Under the pieces are notes generated by a model. It was not told the DNA's origin, ran no database searches, and saw only the letters and a program-made list of their open reading frames with translations. From assembly GCA_025362535.1 (NCBI GenBank), contig JANYGE010000388.1, positions 1-12,339 of the forward strand: a stretch of 12,339 bases of DNA. Reading direction: 5' to 3'. Source of the DNA: Hyphomicrobiales bacterium. Its GTDB lineage: Bacteria > Pseudomonadota > Alphaproteobacteria > Rhizobiales > Aestuariivirgaceae. Position numbers and translations under genes: made by a program. This document shows positions 7,351 through 12,339 of this stretch, piece after piece. How positions within the stretch are numbered: position 1 is the first letter of the stretch; each line of letters begins with the position of its first letter.

Positions 7351-7661
7351 CAATCTTCGTCGCCCGGCTCTAAACCATTGATAATATTTTTCATGACCTG
7401 ACTTGGCCTGAAAACCAGCACGCGACGCGGCGTAATAGGCACTTCTTCACCCGTTTTTGGATTGCGACCCATACGCGCGCGCTTGCTGCGCACCATGAAG
7501 GTGCCGAAGGAAGACAGTTTTACCGAGTGCCCTTCAGTCAGTGAATCCGAAATCAAATCGAGAACTGTGTTGACCATATCAGCTGATTCGGTGCGCGATA
7601 GGCCGATATCGCTGTGAACAACTTCAGTCAAATCGGCGCGTGTTAGAGTCTTGTTACTCAT
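7350..7661 (-). CDS. ihfA: integration host factor subunit alpha
   Basis: This 103-residue protein of the HU/IHF family is the DNA-bending subunit that pairs with IHF-beta. IHF acts in the nucleoid, recombination and promoter architecture. The N-terminal helices ([20 protein letters not shown]) are followed by the body [20 protein letters not shown]. The beta arm has [10 protein letters not shown] with the intercalating proline at about residue 68, then [13 protein letters not shown]. The leading segment, the length near 100 and the position after fabH identify it as alpha rather than HU or beta. The ATG is preceded by AAGGGG at 5 nt spacing. It has its own promoter, so it is at least partly independent of fabH. 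Confidence 0.95.
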   Translation of the reverse strand: MSNKTLTRADLTEVVHSDIGLSRTESADMVNTVLDLISDSLTEGHSVKLSSFGTFMVRSKRARMGRNPKTGEEVPITPRRVLVFRPSQVMKNIINGLEPGDED

Positions 7662-7685
7662 AGGAGCCCCTTTTCAATTTGTTTC

Positions 7686-7714
7686 ATAGTATTTGGCAAA
7701 TCATCTTTGGTCAA
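7686..7714 (-). promoter_or_regulatory. promoter of ihfA
   Basis: TTGACC (7714-7709) and TACTAT (7691-7686) on the minus strand are separated by exactly 17 bp. They lie in the 91-bp gap between the fabH stop and the ihfA start. Transcription would begin near 7679, leaving a leader of about 18 nt that contains the ribosome binding site. Consensus match only. Confidence 0.65.
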
Positions 7715-7752
7715 GATAAGATTCTGCTATCTCAATACCTTAGAGCGGTTTC

Positions 7753-8724
7753 TTAATAGCGCAGCAAGGCCGCTCCCCAAGTGAAGCCACCCCCCATGGA
7801 TTCGATCAGCACAAGTTGACCGCGTTTGATACGGCCATCGCGCACAGCTTCATCAAAGGCCAAAGGAATTGACGCTGCAGAGGTGTTGCCATGCTTGTCC
7901 AAAGTGATGACGATGCGGCTTTCATCAAGACCAAGTTTTTTGGCGGTGCCCTCTAAAATGCGGCGGTTCGCTTGATGTGGCACGATCCAGTCCACATCAG
8001 TTGGTTTAATCCCAGCAAGGGCAGTAACTTCTTCCATTACAGACGAAATATTACCCACTGCATGTCTGAAAACCTCACGACCTTCCATCCGCAATAGACC
8101 AACCGATTGCGTGGTGGATGGACCACCGTCGACATAAAGTTTATTATGGTAACGGCCGTCAGAATGGATCTTCGTGGCTAAAATTCCGGTGTCTTCGTTG
8201 CTGCCTGTGCCCTCAATCGCTTCAAGCACGCAGGCCCCTGCCCCATCACCAAACAGCACACAGGTGCCACGGTCAGTCCAATCCAAAATACGCGAAAATG
8301 TTTCAGAGCCGATCACCAATGCTGTTTTGAATTGGCCCGCCTTTAACAGTGCATCGGCCGTTGTGAGAGCAAACACGAATCCAGAGCAAACAGCTTGCAC
8401 ATCAAAAGCCGCCCCCTTGGTGATGCCAAGATCGGCTTGCACCATGGTGGCCGTAGCCGGAAATGTATTGTCCGGTGTCGATGTGGCCACAATGATGAGA
8501 TCAATTTGGCTTGCCGTCATATTCGCATGGATCAAAGCTTTTTGTGCTGCTGCCACAGCAAGTGTGCGTGTGGTTTCACCTTCGCCAGCTATGTGACGGG
8601 CTTTGATGCCTGTCCGTTCAACAATCCATTCATCGCTGGTATCGACGATTTTTGCCATATCGGCATTGGTCATGATTCGGGCCGGCAGCGCCGAACCAAT
8701 GCCTTTGATTGCGGTTCTTATCAT
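7753..8724 (-). CDS. fabH: beta-ketoacyl-ACP synthase III
   Basis: This cytoplasmic condensing enzyme starts type II fatty acid synthesis by joining acetyl-CoA to malonyl-ACP. The 323-residue protein is of normal family length. The catalytic triad is visible: Cys113 in DVQAVCSGF, His250 in VPHQANRRI and Asn280 in [10 protein letters not shown]. Other hallmarks are [10 protein letters not shown] near the N-terminus, LFGDGAGA at about 157-164, and the C-terminal [14 protein letters not shown]. The start ATG lies 9 nt after the plsX stop, and GGAG overlapping the end of plsX serves as ribosome binding site, which implies coupling. PlsX and FabH both draw on acyl-ACP or malonyl-ACP pools, so the pair links fatty acid initiation to phospholipid synthesis. 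Confidence 0.97.
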   Translation of the reverse strand: MIRTAIKGIGSALPARIMTNADMAKIVDTSDEWIVERTGIKARHIAGEGETTRTLAVAAAQKALIHANMTASQIDLIIVATSTPDNTFPATATMVQADLGITKGAAFDVQAVCSGFVFALTTADALLKAGQFKTALVIGSETFSRILDWTDRGTCVLFGDGAGACVLEAIEGTGSNEDTGILATKIHSDGRYHNKLYVDGGPSTTQSVGLLRMEGREVFRHAVGNISSVMEEVTALAGIKPTDVDWIVPHQANRRILEGTAKKLGLDESRIVITLDKHGNTSAASIPLAFDEAVRDGRIKRGQLVLIESMGGGFTWGAALLRY

Positions 8725-8733
8725 ACGCGTTAC

Positions 8734-9786
8734 TTACTCCGCTGCCTTGCTGTGTTGCGCAAGAATACTGTTTACCGCTTCAACATCAGCAGCAATTTTT
8801 ACAATCAACCCATTATTGACCATATCAACCGCCACATTAATAGCGGTGGCAAAACCAAATGCATCTGTTCCACCATGGCTTTTTACCACGACGCCATTTA
8901 AGCCCAGAAACACGCCACCATTATGCTTGCGCGGGTCCATACGGTCTTTCAGGGCACCAAATGCACCCTGAGCAAGGAAGGCTCCAATTTTTGACAGAAG
9001 GCTTGAGGTGATTGCTGAACGTAAAAATGTTGTGATCATTTTTGCAGTGCCTTCAGCCGTCTTCAACGCCACATTACCAGTAAAGCCTTCGGTGACCACG
9101 ACATCTGCTGTGCCCTTGCCGATATCATCCCCTTCAACAAAGCCAATATAATTTAGAGGCAAACTAAGCTCGCGCAGCAAGCGGCCTGCTTCACGCACCT
9201 CTTCATTGCCTTTAACTTCCTCAACACCGATATTGAGAAGGCCAACGCGGGGTTCATCAATTTTAAACAAGCAACTGGCCATAGCCTCGCCCATGATCGC
9301 AAATTCAATCAACTGGCGGGCATCGGCACCGACAGTGGCACCCACATCCAACACAACACTCTCACCAAGAATTGTGGGCCAGATGGCAGCAATCGCGGGC
9401 CGTTCAATGCCGGGCAATGTGCGCAGAATAAATCGCGACATCGCCATCAACGCACCAGTATTGCCAGCCGAGACCACTGCAGCAGCTTCACCTTTATGCA
9501 CAGCCTCAATCGAATGCCACATTCCACTTTTGTTGCGCCCACGCCGCAATGCTTGGCTTGGCTTATCATCCATCGCGATGGCAATTTCAGAATGGCGGAT
9601 GCTGGCAACCGATTTTAATTTGGGGTGCTGGTCAAGCAAGGGCGCAATGCGGGCCTCATCTCCAAAAAATATGATCTTCATATTGGGATGGCGTTGGACA
9701 GCAAGAGCTGCACCGGGAATCACAATTTCCGGCCCCCTATCACCGCCCATCGCATCAAGGGCTATGGTGAAGTCTTGCGTCTTCAA
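8734..9786 (-). CDS. plsX: phosphate acyltransferase PlsX
   Basis: PlsX converts acyl-ACP to acyl-phosphate, the donor used by PlsY in phosphatidic acid synthesis. The family N-terminus [20 protein letters not shown] is intact. Also seen are [65 protein letters not shown] and, near the end, [14 protein letters not shown] place the start at TTG 9786-9784, giving 350 residues and only a few before the first conserved strand. The frame stays open to TTG 9846, but that adds a 20-residue Cys-containing stretch unlike known PlsX starts and has no ribosome binding site. An out-of-frame ATG at 9802 with GGCGGAA upstream complicates the choice. The gene sits between yceD and fabH; rpmF, which lies between yceD and plsX in E. 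coli, is absent. Confidence 0.95.
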   Translation of the reverse strand: MKTQDFTIALDAMGGDRGPEIVIPGAALAVQRHPNMKIIFFGDEARIAPLLDQHPKLKSVASIRHSEIAIAMDDKPSQALRRGRNKSGMWHSIEAVHKGEAAAVVSAGNTGALMAMSRFILRTLPGIERPAIAAIWPTILGESVVLDVGATVGADARQLIEFAIMGEAMASCLFKIDEPRVGLLNIGVEEVKGNEEVREAGRLLRELSLPLNYIGFVEGDDIGKGTADVVVTEGFTGNVALKTAEGTAKMITTFLRSAITSSLLSKIGAFLAQGAFGALKDRMDPRKHNGGVFLGLNGVVVKSHGGTDAFGFATAINVAVDMVNNGLIVKIAADVEAVNSILAQHSKAAE

Positions 9787-9813
9787 AATTTGGAATTCCC
9801 ATTTATATATTCC

Positions 9814-9836
9814 GCCACAAGATAAAGCCTTGTGGC
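9814..9836 (-). repeat. hairpin in the plsX leader
   Basis: GCCACAAG (9814-9821) and CTTGTGGC (9829-9836) form a perfect 8-bp stem with a 7-nt loop. It sits in the 90-nt gap between the yceD stop and the plsX start, 27 nt upstream of the TTG. No T tract follows in the direction of transcription. It could be a processing or translation control element. Confidence 0.45.
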
Positions 9837-9876
9837 AGGGAGACAACTGTTAATTTTCAAAGAGAATATCACCAAT

Positions 9877-10401
9877 TTATTCGCCATTCTTGCCGAGCTT
9901 GCCGAGATTAGCAAAAGGCGATGGCTTCAGTTCAATAACCACAGCCGAATCATCAGGCCCTTCCTCGTAAGCCTCGCCCGGTTTGCGCGGGTATGGCTCA
10001 AGCTCCAATGCTACTGCCTCAGATACCAACTCACCCAAATCGATTTCCCCGTTTTCAATGGGGTCAACATCATCTTCTGAAGCATCAACAATCATTTTCT
10101 CTGGTAAAAAAAAGCGCTCCACATCGAAGTTTACAGTGCTGCGAAAGGCTTCGAGGCTGATCACCGAGACTTGCTCCAGTTCAGCCGTCACTTTGCCCGT
10201 CACTTTCAATCCGCCTCCTCGCCATGGCAAGGCAATGAGATGGGCTTTAAGGCTGTGCAATGCTGGCAAATTAAATCGCTTGGCCAGCGCCAGAAGTTCC
10301 TTTGGCTCTGCGGCAAAAACTTCATGTGAACCCTTGCGCGGCACCCGGTCCGTCAGCAAAGGGCGTGAAAATTCAACAGCGGCAATGGGTTTTGATGTCA
10401 T
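9877..10401 (-). CDS. yceD: YceD/DUF177 family protein
   Basis: This 174-residue protein matches the alphaproteobacterial YceD/DUF177 family in pattern and in neighbourhood, directly upstream of plsX-fabH. Recognisable stretches are FSRPLLTDRVPRKGSHEVFA, the central GGGLKVTGKVTAELEQVSVI, and the acidic segment DASEDDVDPIENGEIDLGEL. The C-terminal region is rich in E and P (EPYPRKPGEAYEEGPDDSA). In plants and bacteria the family has been linked to 23S rRNA accumulation; its biochemical activity is not settled. The start ATG overlaps the stop of the upstream chaperone gene by 4 nt (ATGA), so translation is probably coupled. No CxxC motif is visible in this copy. Confidence 0.88.
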   Translation of the reverse strand: MTSKPIAAVEFSRPLLTDRVPRKGSHEVFAAEPKELLALAKRFNLPALHSLKAHLIALPWRGGGLKVTGKVTAELEQVSVISLEAFRSTVNFDVERFFLPEKMIVDASEDDVDPIENGEIDLGELVSEAVALELEPYPRKPGEAYEEGPDDSAVVIELKPSPFANLGKLGKNGE

Positions 10402-10901
10402 GCGAATTCCACCTTTGCTTGCAGAATATCTTGTGCGGATTGTACCGCCAATTTGGCGCGGCTGGCTTCAACCCATTCCGCCAAAGATGTTACATGCGCC
10501 GAAACATTGCCGCCATATACATTACGCTGCAATGCTTCACGCCATTGTTCAGCACCCAGCTCGCTTGCATTCTGATAAGCGTTGATGCGGCCATAAAAAG
10601 CTTCAGCCATTTTGCGCACTTTCTTGCCCACTGTTAAGTCACCCACGCCAATTTCACGCAAGGAGCGATCCATATCCATGAAGAAATAATCTGTAAGGTT
10701 CTGGCGAAATCTTTCGTCCTCCCCCTTCATGCGGTCGAGCACCAAAAATAGATGTAACACGATCAAATCAAAACGGCCATCAAGCGTATCCGGCACGCCT
10801 AGATTTTCATAAAAATGCGGCTGCCGTGCCGATGCCACAATCGCATCATAGACAGCCGCAATCGGATTGGCCTTACGGCCAAACAAGCGCTCGAGGATCA
10901 A
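10398..10901 (-). CDS. ubiquinol-cytochrome c chaperone family protein (CBP3-like)
   Basis: This protein of about 167 residues belongs to the Cbp3/UQCC1-like family that helps assemble cytochrome b of the respiratory bc1 complex. Family features are ILERLFGRK at the N-terminus, YDAIVASARQPHFYENLGVP at about 18-37, DTLDGRFDLIVLHLFLVLDR at about 38-57, TDYFFMDMDRSLREIGVGDL, and VRKMAEAFYGRINAY. I prefer the TTG start at 10901-10899. GGAGG (10914-10910) lies 8 nt upstream, and the resulting start M-I-L-E-R-L-F matches the family. ATG 10916-10914 is the alternative, adding five residues, but has no ribosome binding site of its own. First gene of the leftward run; diverges from bamE and overlaps yceD by 4 nt. 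Confidence 0.86.
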   Translation of the reverse strand: MILERLFGRKANPIAAVYDAIVASARQPHFYENLGVPDTLDGRFDLIVLHLFLVLDRMKGEDERFRQNLTDYFFMDMDRSLREIGVGDLTVGKKVRKMAEAFYGRINAYQNASELGAEQWREALQRNVYGGNVSAHVTSLAEWVEASRAKLAVQSAQDILQAKVEFA

Positions 10902-10909
10902 TGGCTTGC

Positions 10910-10914
10910 CCTCC
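10910..10914 (-). promoter_or_regulatory. ribosome binding site deciding the chaperone start
   Basis: GGAGG on the minus strand at 10914-10910 is followed by 8 nt and TTG. It begins on the last base of the upstream in-frame ATG (10916-10914). Its spacing fits only the TTG start, which also gives the family-typical N-terminus. Confidence 0.6.
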
Positions 10915-10970
10915 ATCGCAGTTCGATGCAAAAGGGCTTTGTTTTTGATTTGTGGAAGTGGCTGTTGAGC

Positions 10971-11423
10971 ATGAAAGTTTCGAGACGATTTGGCCTTGTT
11001 GCAATTGCGCTGGTTATGGCTGGATGTTCGCCAGAGATCAACCGCCGTGGCTATATTGCCAAACCGGGCGCATTCGCTCAACTTTCCGAGGGTATGAGCA
11101 AAAGCGAAGTTGAAGGCATATTGGGTTCACCCTCCACAACAGCGTCGATCAATTTCCAAGGCGACAGCTATTATTACATCACCAGCATCACCCAAGGCCG
11201 CGCCTTCCTTTCGCCCGTTGAAACCAACCGCGAAGTGATTGCGGTGCGCTTTACCAAAACCGATCAGGTAGAGGGCATGGCGCAATACGGCTTGTCAGAC
11301 GGCAAGATCATCAACATCAACACCCGCAAAACCCTGATTGCTGGCAATGAATTCTCGATTCTAGCTGAGATATTCAGAGGCAAGGGATCAACAGGTGACA
11401 GCATGCTAAAGCGCAAGATGTAG
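10971..11423 (+). CDS. bamE: outer membrane assembly lipoprotein BamE (SmpA/OmlA family)
   Basis: This 150-residue lipoprotein is a likely accessory subunit of the outer-membrane beta-barrel assembly machine. The signal peptide is MKVSRRFGLVAIALVMAGC, with lipobox VMAGC and lipidation at Cys19. The SmpA/OmlA domain follows: LSEGMSKSEVEGILGSPSTT (about 40-59), then YYYITSITQGRAFL and REVIAVRFTKTDQVEGMAQY. I chose ATG 10971 because it gives the lipobox at the usual distance. The frame is open upstream but would bury the signal peptide. The ribosome binding site is weak (GGAAG at 10954-10958, 12 nt away). It diverges from the chaperone gene with only 69 bp between the chosen starts, so the two promoters must lie close together or overlap. 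A bidirectional terminator follows it. Confidence 0.92.
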   Translation: MKVSRRFGLVAIALVMAGCSPEINRRGYIAKPGAFAQLSEGMSKSEVEGILGSPSTTASINFQGDSYYYITSITQGRAFLSPVETNREVIAVRFTKTDQVEGMAQYGLSDGKIININTRKTLIAGNEFSILAEIFRGKGSTGDSMLKRKM

Positions 11424-11449
11424 ATAAAAGAATTCAACGCGCTGACATT

Positions 11450-11470
11450 TTTTGTTTTTAAGAAACAAAA
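11450..11470 (+). repeat. AT-rich hairpin overlapping the bamE terminator
   Basis: TTTTGTTT (11450-11457) and AAACAAAA (11463-11470) form a perfect 8-bp stem with a 5-nt loop. Its right arm shares 11467-11470 with the left arm of the GC-rich terminator hairpin, so the two structures cannot form fully at the same time. Confidence 0.5.
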
Positions 11471-11495
11471 GGCCCGAGTTTCCTCCGGCCTTTTT
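11467..11495. terminator. bidirectional rho-independent terminator between bamE and hppA
   Basis: AAAAGGCC (11467-11474) pairs with GGCC plus TTTT (11487-11494). Inside it GAG pairs with CTC around a TTTC loop, with one C/C mismatch. On the plus strand the stem runs into TTTTT (11491-11495). On the minus strand it runs into TTTT followed by a T-rich segment. It can therefore end both bamE and the convergent hppA transcript. Confidence 0.85.
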
Positions 11496-11513
11496 CATTC
11501 GATATTTCTATAA

Positions 11514-12339
11514 TCAATGCCCAGCCAAAACCGCCAGCATCAACAAGGCCACAATATTGGTGATCTTGATCATAGGGTTTACAGCGGGGCCGGCTGTGTC
11601 TTTGTAGGGATCGCCTACGGTATCGCCTGTGACTGAAGCTTTGTGAGCATCACTGCCCTTCAAATGCTTCACACCTTTGGAATCTACAAAGCCATCTTCA
11701 AAGCTTTTCTTGGCATTGTCCCAAGCGCCGCCACCAGCGGTCATGGAGATGGCCACGAACAATCCGGTCACGATCACGCCCATGAGCATGGCGCCCACGG
11801 CAGAGAAGGCTTCGGCTTTGCCAGCAATCCAGTTGATCGCCACGAAGACCACGATAGGTGACAGCACAGGCAGCAGCGAAGGCAAAATCATTTCCTTGAT
11901 CGCAGCTTTGGTGAGCAGATCCACGGCTCTGGCATAATCAGGCTTCTCCGTGCCCTTCATAATGCCAGGGTGTTCACGGAACTGACGGCGCACTTCAACC
12001 ACCACAGCTTGCGCTGCGCGGCCCACAGCCGTCATCGACATGCCGCCAAACAAGTATGGCAGCAAACCACCGAACAACAGACCCACAACCACGTAAGGCG
12101 AGGACAAGTCGAAGGTGACGTTGACGTTTTCGAAGAATGAGCCCGGTGCAGCGTTTGCGGCAAAGAACTTCAAATCCTGCGTGTAGGCAGCAAAGAGCAC
12201 TAGAGCGCCGAGGCCCGCTGAACCAATGGCATAGCCCTTGGTCACGGCCTTGGTGGTGTTGCCCACGGCGTCGAGCGGGTCGGTGATGTTGCGTACGGAC
12301 TCGGGCAGCTCGCTCATTTCGGCGATGCCGCCGGCGTTG
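11514..12339 (-). CDS. hppA: membrane-bound proton-translocating pyrophosphatase, C-terminal part (5' end beyond window)
   Basis: About 275 C-terminal residues are visible. The enzyme hydrolyses cytoplasmic pyrophosphate and pumps protons across the membrane. Family motifs include AGGIAEM at the edge, [37 protein letters not shown], and [20 protein letters not shown] just before the last helix, with several long hydrophobic segments between. The Lys in GNTTKA is the residue that marks potassium-independent pumps, where potassium-dependent ones have Ala; this is known from mutational work on the family. The reading frame continues through the right edge, so the ATG near 12317 is internal, not the start. 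Convergent with bamE; terminator at 11467-11495. Confidence 0.96.
   Translation of the reverse strand, partial: NAGGIAEMSELPESVRNITDPLDAVGNTTKAVTKGYAIGSAGLGALVLFAAYTQDLKFFAANAAPGSFFENVNVTFDLSSPYVVVGLLFGGLLPYLFGGMSMTAVGRAAQAVVVEVRRQFREHPGIMKGTEKPDYARAVDLLTKAAIKEMILPSLLPVLSPIVVFVAINWIAGKAEAFSAVGAMLMGVIVTGLFVAISMTAGGGAWDNAKKSFEDGFVDSKGVKHLKGSDAHKASVTGDTVGDPYKDTAGPAVNPMIKITNIVALLMLAVLAGH

Noticed and set aside
8395..8901. 168-codon plus-strand open frame opposite fabH and plsX
   Set aside because: Antisense to two well-conserved enzymes; its Cys/His-rich composition is typical of an antisense frame; no motif or start context.
9787..9846. Extending PlsX to TTG 9846 (370 residues)
   Set aside because: The extra residues are unlike PlsX N-termini, run through the leader hairpin, and have no Shine-Dalgarno sequence upstream.
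9983..10585. 200-codon open frame on the plus strand across yceD and the chaperone gene
   Set aside because: It lies antisense to two recognisable genes, is rich in Ser/Arg/Pro as expected for a shadow frame, matches no family and has no ribosome binding site.
12315..12317. ATG at 12317 as the start of a short membrane protein
   Set aside because: The frame is open to the window edge and reads AGGIAEM, a conserved internal motif of membrane pyrophosphatases, so this Met is internal.
1..12339. CRISPR arrays, transposases, phage genes, toxin-antitoxin pairs or defence systems
   Set aside because: No regularly spaced repeats, terminal inverted repeats flanking an open frame, recombinase motifs or nuclease-type genes were seen on either strand.

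Overview
The window looks like chromosomal DNA from an alphaproteobacterium, most likely of the Hyphomicrobiales/Rhizobiales type. The evidence is the core block bamE / ubiquinol-cytochrome c chaperone / yceD / plsX / fabH / ihfA / MerR regulator. Also supporting this are a proton-pumping pyrophosphatase of the potassium-independent type and a tRNA promoter of alphaproteobacterial form (CTTGGC-N17-CTACAT). Base composition is fairly balanced for such an organism. No species can be named from the sequence alone.

Region 1 (1-5300) is a sugar-uptake locus. A LacI-family repressor, cut by the left edge, is transcribed leftward. Diverging from it is a four-gene ABC importer operon: periplasmic binding protein, two-domain ATPase and two permeases, in the same order as the E. 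coli galactofuranose system ytfQ-ytfR-ytfT-yjfF. An imperfect 27-bp palindrome lies over the divergent promoters and is the best operator candidate. A strong terminator hairpin with a T7 tract sits between the binding-protein gene and the ATPase gene, so most transcripts probably end after the binding protein. No catabolic genes accompany the transporter in the window, so the substrate is not fixed.

Region 2 (5300-5480) is a junction. It carries a tRNA-Pro(GGG) gene on the minus strand with encoded CCA and its own promoter, plus a small hairpin between it and the permease that converges on it.

Region 3 (5475-10901, minus strand) is a long co-directional run. In transcription order it holds a cytochrome bc1 assembly chaperone, YceD/DUF177, PlsX, FabH, IHF-alpha with its own promoter, a MerR-type regulator, and a 12-helix MOP/Wzx-like flippase. 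PlsX and FabH act in succession in phospholipid and fatty-acid synthesis. The flippase is the non-standard member of the run.

Region 4 (10971-12339) holds bamE, an outer-membrane lipoprotein gene on the plus strand. It diverges from the chaperone gene across a very short spacer and converges on the 3' part of hppA. A bidirectional terminator separates bamE and hppA.

No phage, insertion sequence, CRISPR array or obviously new system was found. The points worth a second look are regulatory: the operator, the intra-operon terminator, the homopolymer-rich N-terminal extension of the repressor, non-ATG starts set by Shine-Dalgarno position, and several hairpins in the fatty-acid cluster.
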